DNA from: Flavobacterium sangjuense
GTDB taxonomy: Bacteria; Bacteroidota; Bacteroidia; Flavobacteriales; Flavobacteriaceae
Assembly: GCF_004797125.1 (NCBI RefSeq)
Contig: NZ_CP038810.1
Span: forward strand, 558,001 to 622,000
Direction of reading: 5' to 3'
DNA length: 64,000 nt
Shown in pieces: positions 51,393-60,627 of this stretch; within the stretch, counting starts at the first letter, position 1, and each line of letters opens with the position of its first letter. The notes under the pieces are model-generated. The model had not been told where the DNA came from and did no database searches. It worked only from the letters and a program-made list of their open reading frames with translations. The translations under genes and the position numbers were made by a program.

Positions 51393-52259
51393 TTAAGGAA
51401 CTTTATTCCCCATGCTCTCTGTCCAAATCGCAAACCAATCAAGCTGATCTAAATCCATTTCAACCGCTTTCATCAAGGCTTGAATTCGGGCAATGTTTAC
51501 TGTTCCTGCAACCGGAATCACATTCGCCGGATGCTTTAAAATCCATGCTAGCAAAATCGTATCCGAACCAAAATGATATTTATCAACCAATTGTGCTAAT
51601 AGTTTTTTCAACCTTCTTGTTTGTTCGATATCTTCTCTAAAAACAGTTCCAAGTGGATTCCATGACATTGGACGAATGTTGTGCAACTGCATATAATCTA
51701 AACTCCCATCTAACATTGCATCATGATGCGTTGCCGAAAACTGTATTTGATTGCAATTGATTTCTGTTTTTTGACGCAATAATTCGGTTTGCCAGGTCGT
51801 AAAATTGGAAACGCCAAAATCAATAATTTTGCCTTCTTTTTTCAATTTGGCAACCGCTTCCGCAACTTCATCAGCAACCATTAACGGACTTGGACGATGC
51901 AACAACAACACATCCAAATAATCCGTTTGCAGATTTTTTAGTGAATTCTCAACAGACCAAATGATATAATCTTTGGAGTAATCGTAATGTTTAATAGCAT
52001 TATTTCTGCCATTCACATGTTGGATGCCACACTTTGAAATAAACTGAATTTTGTTTCTGTCGATTTTACTTTGTCCAAATGCTTTTCCAAAATCGGCTTC
52101 GGTAGTGTAATTTCCATAAATATCAGCGTGATCAAAACTGCTAATTTGATTTTCGACACAAATATGCATCAGATGCTCCATTTCTGAAGTCGATAAGTTT
52201 TTATCCCAAACTCCCCAATTCATAGTTCCGGCAACGATGGGCGATAATTTTGTTTTCAT
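51393..52259 (-). CDS. aldo/keto reductase
   Basis: A 288-residue NADPH-dependent carbonyl reductase of the (beta/alpha)8 fold. The catalytic tetrad is present: Asp45/Tyr48 region in FDHADIYGNY, Lys in QFISKCGIQ, and His in DVLLLHRPSP. GVSNF and NQIQFSATHH are typical of the YdhF-like subgroup. NADP-binding residues near ILKHPANVIPVAGTVN are kept. It heads an apparent operon with the AlbA_2 and phosphatase genes; a functional link to them is not obvious. Confidence 0.92.
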   Translation of the reverse strand: MKTKLSPIVAGTMNWGVWDKNLSTSEMEHLMHICVENQISSFDHADIYGNYTTEADFGKAFGQSKIDRNKIQFISKCGIQHVNGRNNAIKHYDYSKDYIIWSVENSLKNLQTDYLDVLLLHRPSPLMVADEVAEAVAKLKKEGKIIDFGVSNFTTWQTELLRQKTEINCNQIQFSATHHDAMLDGSLDYMQLHNIRPMSWNPLGTVFREDIEQTRRLKKLLAQLVDKYHFGSDTILLAWILKHPANVIPVAGTVNIARIQALMKAVEMDLDQLDWFAIWTESMGNKVP

Positions 52260-52491
52260 TTTATGTGTTTAAAGTAGGTTTTTGTATTTCGAAAAATTTA
52301 CTATTTTGCCGCCAAAAATTTTCGAAAACAGATTAGGTCTTAAAATTATAAAAAGAAAATCATAAATCATCCTTAAAATCGGGATGTTTTGTAAAGTTTT
52401 AACGCATTATTAACATCTGGTAAGGGATTAAATTTTCACTTTTGAAATGTTAAAATTATAACCGTCACACATTAGAATAAATAGAGTAACT

Positions 52492-53496
52492 ATGGAAGAA
52501 AATGGTACTGCTTTAGACATTAGAGCAATTAATGAAAAAATAGAAAGAGAAAGTGCTTTTATTGACTTGTTGACTATGGAAATGAACAAAGTCATCGTTG
52601 GTCAGAAACACATGGTAGAACGATTGTTAATTGGACTTTTAGGTCAGGGACATATTCTACTGGAAGGTGTTCCGGGTTTGGCAAAAACCTTAGCCATAAA
52701 TACTTTATCACAAGCAGTTCACGGAAGTTTCAGCCGTATTCAGTTTACGCCCGATTTATTACCAGCTGACGTTATTGGAACGATGATTTATAACATCAAA
52801 GCCAATGAGTTTTCGATAAAAAAAGGACCAATTTTCGCCAACTTCGTTTTAGCTGATGAGATTAACCGTGCGCCGGCTAAAGTGCAATCGGCTTTGCTTG
52901 AAGCGATGCAGGAAAAACAAGTGACGATTGGCGATACAACTTTCAAATTAGACAAGCCGTTTTTAGTTTTAGCTACACAAAATCCAATTGAGCAGGAAGG
53001 AACCTATCCGTTACCGGAAGCGCAAGTCGATCGTTTTATGCTGAAAACCGTTATCGATTATCCGAAAATGGATGAAGAAAGATTGGTTATCCGTCAGAAT
53101 TTAAAAGGTTCTTATGAAAAAGTAAATCCTGTGGTTACTGTTGACCAAATCCTAAAAGCTCAGGAAGCGGTTCGCGAAGTTTACATGGATGAAAAAATCG
53201 AAAAATATATTTTAGATATCGTTTTTGCTACTCGTAATCCAGAAAAATACAAACTCGAAAGCTTAAAACCACTTATCGGTTTTGGCGCTTCACCTCGTGG
53301 AAGCATCAACTTGGCAAATGCAGCCAAATGTTATGCTTTCATCAAACGCCGTGGTTATGTAATTCCCGAAGACGTTCGTGCCGTAGTTCACGATGTATTG
53401 CGTCACAGAATTGGCGTTACCTACGAAGCGGAAGCGGAAAACATTACTTCTGTTGACATCATCAACAAAATCGTAAACGAAATAGAAGTTCCTTAG
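52492..53496 (+). CDS. MoxR-family AAA+ ATPase
   Basis: A 334-residue AAA+ chaperone-like ATPase. Walker A is GVPGLAKT (59-66), Walker B VLADEINRAPAK, sensor 1 ATQNPIEQEGTYPLPEAQ, and sensor 2 FGASPRGSINL. MoxR proteins act with VWA-domain proteins, probably in maturation of cell-envelope or metalloprotein complexes. It is the first gene of the bat operon. The 232 bases upstream (52260-52491) hold no perfect -7 box; CACTTTTG at about 52438-52445 is one base off consensus. Confidence 0.93.
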   Translation: MEENGTALDIRAINEKIERESAFIDLLTMEMNKVIVGQKHMVERLLIGLLGQGHILLEGVPGLAKTLAINTLSQAVHGSFSRIQFTPDLLPADVIGTMIYNIKANEFSIKKGPIFANFVLADEINRAPAKVQSALLEAMQEKQVTIGDTTFKLDKPFLVLATQNPIEQEGTYPLPEAQVDRFMLKTVIDYPKMDEERLVIRQNLKGSYEKVNPVVTVDQILKAQEAVREVYMDEKIEKYILDIVFATRNPEKYKLESLKPLIGFGASPRGSINLANAAKCYAFIKRRGYVIPEDVRAVVHDVLRHRIGVTYEAEAENITSVDIINKIVNEIEVP

Positions 53497-53520
53497 TAGA
53501 AACTCACAACTGTTTGCGAA

Positions 53521-54387
53521 ATGGAAACTAAAGACTTACTCAAAAAAGTTCGTAAAATCGAAATCAAAACCCGAAGACTGAGTGATCATATCTTCTCGGG
53601 CGAATACCACACGTCGTTTAAAGGTCGTGGGATGACGTTTTCGGAAGTGCGTCAGTACCAGTTTGGCGACGATATTCGTGCCATCGACTGGAATGTGACG
53701 GCACGTTACAACGAACCTTACGTAAAAGTTTTTGAAGAAGAACGCGAATTAACCATGATGTTGATGGTTGATATTTCGGGTTCGGAAAGTTTTGGCACCA
53801 AAAACCAACTAAAAAGTGAAATCGTAACCGAGATTGCGGCAACTATGGCTTTTTCAGCTACTCAAAATAATGATAAAATCGGTCTGATTTTATTCACTGA
53901 TCAAATCGAATTATACATTCCGCCTAAAAAAGGAAAATCACACGTGTTGAGAATCATCCGTGAGTTAATCGAATTCCAACCAAAAAGCAAAAAAACTGAT
54001 TTATCGCAAGCATTGAAATTCCTGTCGGGAACACAGAAAAAGAAAGCGATTGTCTTTGTGATTTCTGATTTTATGGTGGAAGATGATTACGAGAAAACCT
54101 TAAAGATTGCCGGAAAGAAACATGATATAACCGGAGTTCGTGTTTACGACATCCGCGAAGCCAAAATGCCAAACATCGGAATGGTAGAAATGGAAGATGC
54201 TGAAACCGGAGAAGTTTTGGTAGTAAATACAGGTTCAAAAAAAGCGCGTTTGAGTTATGAAAAACAATATCAGGACAAAGTAAATTACTTTAAAGATATC
54301 TTTTCAAAATGTGGTTCGGGAACTGTTAATACACGTGTTGACGAAAGTTATGTGACAAAATTATTGGGTTATTTTAAATCCAGATAA
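53521..54387 (+). CDS. DUF58 domain protein
   Basis: A 288-residue cytoplasmic protein with the DUF58 signature FSEVRQYQFGDDIRAIDW followed by NVTAR (40-62) and a VWA-like fold whose MIDAS start is DISGSE (Asp84, Ser86, Ser88). DUF58 proteins are standard partners of MoxR ATPases. It starts 24 bases after moxR and ends 4 bases before the next gene. No membrane segment is present. Confidence 0.92.
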   Translation: METKDLLKKVRKIEIKTRRLSDHIFSGEYHTSFKGRGMTFSEVRQYQFGDDIRAIDWNVTARYNEPYVKVFEEERELTMMLMVDISGSESFGTKNQLKSEIVTEIAATMAFSATQNNDKIGLILFTDQIELYIPPKKGKSHVLRIIRELIEFQPKSKKTDLSQALKFLSGTQKKKAIVFVISDFMVEDDYEKTLKIAGKKHDITGVRVYDIREAKMPNIGMVEMEDAETGEVLVVNTGSKKARLSYEKQYQDKVNYFKDIFSKCGSGTVNTRVDESYVTKLLGYFKSR

Positions 54388-54391
54388 GACA

Positions 54392-56023
54392 ATGAAATTC
54401 AAATTATATATACTATTCTTTCTGTTATCGACTTCACTTTTTGCACAAAAAGTGACGACTTCTGTTGACGTTACCAAAAACAAAATCGGAGCCGAATTCA
54501 AGCTGACTTTAAAAACCGATGTTGATACATTGTCAAAAGTAAAATTCCCGGAAGCCAAGAATTTTGGTGCTTTGGAAGTAATTCAGTCGTATAAAATTGA
54601 CACGATTAGGAATGGTGCACGATATGAACTAATCAAAAGATATGGCTTAACGCAATTCGATTCAGGGAAATATGTTATCTCAAGAGTTCCGGTTTTGATT
54701 AACGGGAAACCTGTCTTTTCAGACAGCATCAAAGTAGAAGTCAACGATGTAAAAGTCGATACGCTAAAGCAAAAGATGTACGACATCAAAAACATCGCGC
54801 AAGTTGAAAGTCCTTTAGGGACTTGGTGGATTTATCTTTTAATCTTGTTAGCTATCGCAGCTGCAGGTTATTTCATTTATCAATTCATCAAGAAAAGACA
54901 AAATCAACCAAAAGCTGAAGTCATTGTTTTCAAATCGCCTATCGAAAAAGCAACAACTTTATTGCAACAATTGGAAGTTAAAGAGCTTTGGCAAAAAGGT
55001 GAAATCAAACATTATTATTCGGAACTGACAGATATTGCACGTAATTATATCGAAGAAGAAATTCATATTCCGGCCATGGAAAGCACGACTTCGGAACTGA
55101 TTGATGGATTGCGAAGAGCTGCCAAACAGAAGAAATTAAAACTCTCAAACGAAACGGTAGAAAATCTGGAAAAGGTTTTAATGCAGGCCGATTTGGTAAA
55201 ATTTGCCAAAGTAAAACCGCTTGATTATGAAATTGAAGAAGATAAAAAACGTATTTCAAGTTCTATCGTAATCATTCATAAATCGATTCCTGAAGTTGTA
55301 GAAGACGATGATGAACTGGCATTATGGAACGAACAACAGAAAGAATTGGCACGTTTGCAAAAATTGAAAAAACAAAAACGCGTCCGAATTATTTCGACCA
55401 TCGGAATCGTATTGGGAATGCTGCTGCTTTTTGTTTTAGGCTTGATTTATTTCAAAGGATTTGATTATGTGAAAGACAATTTCCTCGGTCATCCGACCAA
55501 AGATTTAGTAGAAGGTAAATGGGTTTATAGTGAATACGGAAATCCCGGCGTAAGAGTCGAAACACCAAAAGTGTTGAAGCGAATTGATGCCACAAAAACA
55601 CTTCCAAAAGATGCTATGGCGTTGATTAAGGAAATGCAGACTTTTGGTTACGGAAGCTTGTTGGAAGATTTTTATATCGCAGTTTCGACAGTAACATACA
55701 AACAGCCAATGCAAATGGATTTGGATAAAACAGCCGAAGGTTACCTTAAAATTATGGAAGCTCAGGGCGCACAAAACATCATCGTAAAAACAGAAGATTT
55801 TGATACGCAGAAAGGCATTTCGGGTAAGAAAGCTTATGGCACGATGACTGTTTTAGACAAGATTAAAGGCAGGTCAACCAAAATGTATTATGAAGTATTG
55901 CTTTTCAGTCAAAATAGCGGCTTGCAGACTATTTTGGTAATGCATCGTGAAGATGATAAATACGGGCAGCAAATTGCCGAAAGAATGTTGAACTCGGTTG
56001 AACTACAAACAGCACAAGAATGA
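54392..56023 (+). CDS. bat-operon membrane protein of unknown function (DUF4381-like N-terminal half)
   Basis: A 543-residue protein with signal peptide (to about residue 18), a periplasmic Ig-like domain (20-140) reminiscent of BatD, a membrane helix (146-166), a cytoplasmic helical domain (about 180-300, including KGEIKHYYSELTDIARNYIEEE) and a second helix (332-353) followed by a C-terminal domain (about 360-543). The region 145-300 is like the DUF4381/BatD C-terminal part. The C-terminal domain is not recognised. The ATGA overlap with batA (4 bases) supports coupled translation. Confidence 0.75.
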   Translation: MKFKLYILFFLLSTSLFAQKVTTSVDVTKNKIGAEFKLTLKTDVDTLSKVKFPEAKNFGALEVIQSYKIDTIRNGARYELIKRYGLTQFDSGKYVISRVPVLINGKPVFSDSIKVEVNDVKVDTLKQKMYDIKNIAQVESPLGTWWIYLLILLAIAAAGYFIYQFIKKRQNQPKAEVIVFKSPIEKATTLLQQLEVKELWQKGEIKHYYSELTDIARNYIEEEIHIPAMESTTSELIDGLRRAAKQKKLKLSNETVENLEKVLMQADLVKFAKVKPLDYEIEEDKKRISSSIVIIHKSIPEVVEDDDELALWNEQQKELARLQKLKKQKRVRIISTIGIVLGMLLLFVLGLIYFKGFDYVKDNFLGHPTKDLVEGKWVYSEYGNPGVRVETPKVLKRIDATKTLPKDAMALIKEMQTFGYGSLLEDFYIAVSTVTYKQPMQMDLDKTAEGYLKIMEAQGAQNIIVKTEDFDTQKGISGKKAYGTMTVLDKIKGRSTKMYYEVLLFSQNSGLQTILVMHREDDKYGQQIAERMLNSVELQTAQE

Positions 56024-57021
56024 AAGAGATAAGTTTTTTAAATCCTGAGTTTTTCTGGTTGTTTTTATTACTTCCAGTGGCTGTTTTGTGGCAAATTTGG
56101 AAAAGAAAGCAGCAATCGGCAACCTTGAAAATAAGTTCGGTTAAAGGTTTCAAAGCGCAAAAATCATTGTTAGCCAAATTAAAACCGTTCTTATTTGTAT
56201 TGCGTTTACTAGCGTTGAGTTCATTGATTATTGCCATGGCGCGACCAAGAAAGGTAGATATCAGCAGCCAAACCAAATCGACAAAAGGAATTGACATTGT
56301 AATGGCAATTGACGTTTCGGGAAGTATGCTGGCCAAAGATTTAAAGCCAAACCGAATGGAAGCTTTGAAAAAAGTGGCTGAGAACTTCGCCGAAGGAAGA
56401 CCAAATGACAGAATCGGAATTGTAGTTTATGCTTCAGAAGCGTATACAAAAACGCCAGTTACGAGCGACAAAGCGATTGTTCAGCAAGCTATTCAAAGTA
56501 TAAAATACGATAATATTTTGCAGGATGGAACCGGAATCGGAATGGGATTAACAACGGCGGTCAATCGTTTAAAAGACAGCAAAGCGAAAAGCAAAGTGAT
56601 TATACTGTTGACAGATGGAGTAAATAATGCCGGTTTTATTGAACCTGAAACAGCTTCTCAAATTGCAAAAGAATACGGAATTAAAGTTTATACCATCGGA
56701 ATTGGAACCAATGGAAACGCAATGTTCCCATATGCTTACGCTCCAAATGGCGGCTTTTTATTCCGAATGATGCCTGTTGAAATTGACGTGAATTTATTGC
56801 AGACGATTGCCCGAAATACTGGTGGAAAATATTTCAGAGCAAGTAGTAATAGCAAATTGGAATCGATTTATAAGGAAATCAACAAACTGGAAACAACGGA
56901 AATTCAAGAGCTGAAATTCTATGATTATGATGAAAAATACAGGCTGTTTGTCTGGATTGCAGGGATTTTAGTTTTGCTAGAGTTTGGTTTACGAAATACA
57001 ATTTATAGAAGTTTTATATAG
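56020..57021 (+). CDS. batA: VWA domain membrane protein BatA
   Basis: A 333-residue membrane-anchored VWA protein. Two N-terminal helices (about 9-25 and 57-74), a VWA domain with MIDAS Asp98-Ser100-Ser102 (AIDVSGSM), the later MIDAS Thr in GTGIGM, and Asp in LLTDGVNNAG. A C-terminal helix (about 311-327) returns to the membrane. BatA works with BatB and other Bat proteins; in Bacteroides the operon was linked to aerotolerance, though this has been disputed in other bacteria. It overlaps the preceding gene and precedes batB by 6 bases. Confidence 0.93.
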   Translation: MKEISFLNPEFFWLFLLLPVAVLWQIWKRKQQSATLKISSVKGFKAQKSLLAKLKPFLFVLRLLALSSLIIAMARPRKVDISSQTKSTKGIDIVMAIDVSGSMLAKDLKPNRMEALKKVAENFAEGRPNDRIGIVVYASEAYTKTPVTSDKAIVQQAIQSIKYDNILQDGTGIGMGLTTAVNRLKDSKAKSKVIILLTDGVNNAGFIEPETASQIAKEYGIKVYTIGIGTNGNAMFPYAYAPNGGFLFRMMPVEIDVNLLQTIARNTGGKYFRASSNSKLESIYKEINKLETTEIQELKFYDYDEKYRLFVWIAGILVLLEFGLRNTIYRSFI

Positions 57022-57027
57022 CGAATT

Positions 57028-58065
57028 ATGTACGAGTTAGAAGAAAAATGGTATTTATACTTTTTGTTTGTCATTCCGGCGATGGCAATGCTTTTCCTGT
57101 ACATTCAATTCTGGAAAAGAAAGAAACAACGCGAGTTTGGCGATTTGGATTTAATCAAAAAATTAAGCCCTGAAAAATCAGCTTTCAAGCCTGCTTTGAA
57201 ATTGGGAGTGATTTTATTAGCATTAACCTGTTTGATAATTGGATTGGTTAATCCAAAAATCGGAACCAAAATGGAAACCGTAAAACGCGAAGGAATTGAT
57301 ATTATTTTTGCGATTGACGTTTCTAAAAGTATGTTGGCCGAAGACGTGGCACCAAGCCGTTTGGAAAAAAGCAAGCAATTGGTTTCACAGATCATCAATA
57401 ATTTGGGCAGCGACCGAATCGGAATCATAGCCTATTCCGGAAGTGCTTTTCCGGTTTTACCAATTACTTCGGATTATAGTGTTGGAAAAATGTTTTTGCA
57501 AACCATGAATCCCGGAATGATTTCGGCGCAGGGAACATCAATTGATCAGGCGATTAATTTGGCGTTGACTTACATCGATAAAAAAGATAAAACCAACAAA
57601 CTTTTAATCATCATAACCGACGGTGAAGATCATTCTGATGCAGCTGTTGCTGCTGCCGAAGAAGCTAAAAAAGTTGGCTTAAAAATAATGACTATTGGTG
57701 TTGGAACCGAAAAAGGCGGAACCATTCCGTTAAAAAGAAACGGTGTAGTGGAGAGTTTTCAACGCGACCAAAACGGCGAAGTGGTAATTACCAAAAGAAA
57801 CGCAGAAGTTTTGAGAACCATTGCCAAAAGTGCCAGTGGCGGATATGTTGACGGTAATTCTACCAGAGAAGTTTTGGATTATGTGAAACACGCTTTGGAC
57901 AATATCCAAAAAACAGAATTTGAAAGTACACAAATGGCCGATTTCAAATCGCAGTTTCAGTGGTTTTTAGGATTTGGTTTTTTCTTGTTGCTTTTGGATG
58001 TTTTCCTTTTGGAGAAAAAGACAAAATGGGTGAAAAAGATGAATTTATTTAATGAAAAAGAATAA
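57028..58065 (+). CDS. batB: VWA domain membrane protein BatB
   Basis: A 345-residue paralogue of BatA with the same layout: two N-terminal helices (about 10-28, 57-73), a VWA domain with MIDAS Asp97-Ser99-Ser101 (AIDVSKSM), GTSIDQAI, and IITDGEDHSD, and a C-terminal helix followed by a basic tail (EKKTKWVKK). The stop touches the batC start codon (TAA then ATG with no spacer). Confidence 0.93.
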   Translation: MYELEEKWYLYFLFVIPAMAMLFLYIQFWKRKKQREFGDLDLIKKLSPEKSAFKPALKLGVILLALTCLIIGLVNPKIGTKMETVKREGIDIIFAIDVSKSMLAEDVAPSRLEKSKQLVSQIINNLGSDRIGIIAYSGSAFPVLPITSDYSVGKMFLQTMNPGMISAQGTSIDQAINLALTYIDKKDKTNKLLIIITDGEDHSDAAVAAAEEAKKVGLKIMTIGVGTEKGGTIPLKRNGVVESFQRDQNGEVVITKRNAEVLRTIAKSASGGYVDGNSTREVLDYVKHALDNIQKTEFESTQMADFKSQFQWFLGFGFFLLLLDVFLLEKKTKWVKKMNLFNEKE

Positions 58066-58827
58066 ATGAAAAAGATACTTTTATACAGTTTGATTCTGAT
58101 TCCCTTTTTGGCGAAAGCCCAAGAGAAGGAAAAAGATAAAGATTTGCCAAAAGGAAACGATTCTTTTGCCGAAAAAAAATATGATGAAGCCGAAGCTGAA
58201 TACAGAATTTCGGAATCTAAATACCCGAAAAAAGCGATTGCATCCTACAATTTAGGAAACGCTATTTACAGACAAAATCAGACTGGCGAAGCCAAATATC
58301 ATTACGCAAAAGCAATAAAAACAGCAAAAACCAGAACAGAAAAGCATCAGGCGTTTCACAATATTGGAAATACGCTGATGAAAGATAAGGATTATGGCGG
58401 AGCGGTGGAAGCTTATAAAAATGCATTGCGTAACAATCCGGCTGATGAAGAAACCCGTTATAATTATGCTTTGGCCAAAAAGATGCTAAAAGAAAATCCA
58501 CCTAAGAAAGACGACAAAAAGGATAAGGATAAGAAAGACAAGAATAAAGATAAAAACAAAGACCAGAATAAAGACAAGGATAAAAAGGACGACAAGAAAG
58601 ACGGAAAAGATAAAGATAAGGATAAAAAAGACGGCGATAAGGATAAAGATAAAAAGGACAATAAAGATCAAAATCAAGGGAAACCAAAACCTCAACCTGG
58701 GGGAATTTCGAAACAACGTTTAGAGAATTTATTGGATGCTGTAAACAATGAAGAGAAAAAAATTCAGGATAAAGTAAACAAACAAAAAGTACAAGCCAAT
58801 CCTAAAAAAGCTGAAAAAGATTGGTAA
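58066..58827 (+). CDS. batC: TPR protein BatC with Lys/Asp-rich tract
   Basis: A 253-residue secreted protein. Signal peptide to about residue 19, three TPR units (about 30-140: FAEKKYDEAEAEYRI, AIASYNLGNAIYRQNQ, AVEAYKNALRNNPADE), then an extreme Lys/Asp/Asn tract at residues 147-203 and a short C-terminal helix (QRLENLLDAVNNEEKKIQDK). The tract is probably an extended linker of mixed charge. The length of this tract is likely to vary between strains. TPR proteins in this operon presumably assemble BatA/BatB complexes. Confidence 0.9.
   Translation: MKKILLYSLILIPFLAKAQEKEKDKDLPKGNDSFAEKKYDEAEAEYRISESKYPKKAIASYNLGNAIYRQNQTGEAKYHYAKAIKTAKTRTEKHQAFHNIGNTLMKDKDYGGAVEAYKNALRNNPADEETRYNYALAKKMLKENPPKKDDKKDKDKKDKNKDKNKDQNKDKDKKDDKKDGKDKDKDKKDGDKDKDKKDNKDQNQGKPKPQPGGISKQRLENLLDAVNNEEKKIQDKVNKQKVQANPKKAEKDW
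58504..58674 (+). repeat. AAG/GAC/GAT low-complexity tract in batC
   Basis: A 171-base purine-rich run encoding Lys/Asp/Asn repeats. It gives long meaningless open frames on the opposite strand. Confidence 0.85.
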
Positions 58828-58857
58828 CTAATTTTGAAAATTGTGTAATTTGAAGAT

Positions 58858-60627
58858 TTGAAAATGAAAAGGATAATTTTAATACTGTTTTTAATCACCA
58901 ATTCACTTTTTGCCCAAGTACAATTTGAGGCAAAAGTGAGCAAGAATTCTTTGGGATTAAACGAACGTCTTCGCGTTGATTTTACAATGAATGCCGATGG
59001 CGATAATTTTGTGCCACCTAATTTTGAAGCTTCCGGTTTTAAAGTTGTTGGAGGGCCAAGCCAATCCGTAAGTCAATCCTGGATAAACGGGAAAAGTTCG
59101 TTTAATAAATCGTATATCTATATTTTATTGCCAACACAAAAAGGCTCATTGACACTTAGACAAGCTTCGATTGAAATCAATGGTCAGATTTACAAAACGT
59201 CTCCGGTAAAGATTAATGTGACCAATGCGGTTGAGATTCCAAAAGATCCCAACGAAGCGCCGGCAATCAGCGCAGACGATAACTTGTATTTGGTTGCAGA
59301 TATTTCAAAAACCAATCCATATCTCAACGAACCGATTACCGTAGTTTACAAATTGTATTTCAGTTACAATATCGGAATTACCAATTGGCGCGAACTAAAC
59401 AAGCCAAAATACAATGATTTTTGGAGCCAGAATATCGATATCAAACAATTGGTTGCCCAAGACGGAACGTTTAAAGGCGAACGCTATCGTTATGTAGTGT
59501 TACGAAAAACCGTCTTGTATCCACAAAAATCAGGTAAACTGGAAATCGAACCGCTTTCGTTGGATATCGATTGCCAAGTGCCAACAAACAGACGAAACTT
59601 TTGGGGACAAGCTTTAATGACCGAAGACAGCAAACGCGTTTCAGCAGGAAGCAAAGTCATCAACGTAAAAGCATTGCCTGAAAAAGGAAGACCTGAAGAT
59701 TTTTCGGGAGCTGTTGGCCGTATGGATTTCAAAGTAAAACCATCCAAAACCATTTTGAAAAACGGCGAATCTTTGGATTTAGATGTCAGCGTTGTTGGAA
59801 CCGGAAACATGAAATTGTTTACATTGCCAAAACCGGTTTTGCCTTCTGCTTTAGAAATGTATGATCCGGTTCACGACGAAAATGTGTCAACGCCATTAAC
59901 AGGAATGACCGGTAGGATTTCGGATAAATACACGATAATTCCACAATACAAAGGCAATTACCAAATCAAAGCGCTGCGTTTTACGTACTTTGATTTGGGT
60001 TCGAATAGTTATAAAACCATCACTTCCCAACCAATAACAATCAATGTTTTGGATGGTCCAAGTATTGCAAGTTCAGAAAAAACAAATCCGAATGATGTTG
60101 CCAAAACCAAACTGGAAGCTGCCAAATCGTTTGCGTATATCAAACAAAAAACAGCTTTACAGCCAATGGCAAAAGATGACTTTTTGGGTTCAGGATTATT
60201 TTATTCATTAGTGTTTTTGCCATTTTTAGCGATTCCGCTTTTGATTGTCGGTAAACGAAGAAAAGATGCTTCAGACAATGATGTTGTGGGCAACAAAATC
60301 AAAAAATCGAATGCATTGGCGAAGAAATATTTGGGCGATGCCAAAAAACATTTGGGCAACAAAGAACCGTTTTATATTGCACTTGAAAAAGCCATGCACA
60401 ATTTCCTAAAAGCGAAACTACATATCGAGACTTCGGAAATGACCAAAGAAAAGATAACCGAGTTGTTGCTTTCGCGTAAAGCAAATGCGGAAACGGTTTC
60501 AGAGTTTATTCAGTTAACCGAAAACTGCGAATTAGCGCGTTATGCTTTTTCTTCTGAATCGTCAATCCAAAACGATTATGATAAAGCGGTGGTAATTATT
60601 TCTGAACTTGAAAAACAATTGAAATAA
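58858..60627 (+). CDS. batD: BatD family protein
   Basis: A 589-residue membrane protein. Signal peptide (ILFLITNSLFAQ) then several beta domains (about 20-425; QFEAKVSKNSLGLNERLRVDF opens the first), a membrane helix near 443-460 (LFYSLVFLPFLAIPLLIV) and a cytoplasmic helical tail (KKYLGDAKKHLGNKEPFYIALEKA, CELARYAFSSESSIQNDYD). This is the standard BatD (oxygen-tolerance) form. Start ATG at 58858 is chosen; a second ATG two codons later is possible. It shares one base with batE (TAATG). Confidence 0.93.
   Translation: MKMKRIILILFLITNSLFAQVQFEAKVSKNSLGLNERLRVDFTMNADGDNFVPPNFEASGFKVVGGPSQSVSQSWINGKSSFNKSYIYILLPTQKGSLTLRQASIEINGQIYKTSPVKINVTNAVEIPKDPNEAPAISADDNLYLVADISKTNPYLNEPITVVYKLYFSYNIGITNWRELNKPKYNDFWSQNIDIKQLVAQDGTFKGERYRYVVLRKTVLYPQKSGKLEIEPLSLDIDCQVPTNRRNFWGQALMTEDSKRVSAGSKVINVKALPEKGRPEDFSGAVGRMDFKVKPSKTILKNGESLDLDVSVVGTGNMKLFTLPKPVLPSALEMYDPVHDENVSTPLTGMTGRISDKYTIIPQYKGNYQIKALRFTYFDLGSNSYKTITSQPITINVLDGPSIASSEKTNPNDVAKTKLEAAKSFAYIKQKTALQPMAKDDFLGSGLFYSLVFLPFLAIPLLIVGKRRKDASDNDVVGNKIKKSNALAKKYLGDAKKHLGNKEPFYIALEKAMHNFLKAKLHIETSEMTKEKITELLLSRKANAETVSEFIQLTENCELARYAFSSESSIQNDYDKAVVIISELEKQLK

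Noticed and set aside
58464..58716. Long Leu/Phe/Ser-rich open frames on the minus strand
   Set aside because: They are the reverse complement of the AAG/GAC repeats of batC; three frames are open at once, which is a low-complexity artefact.
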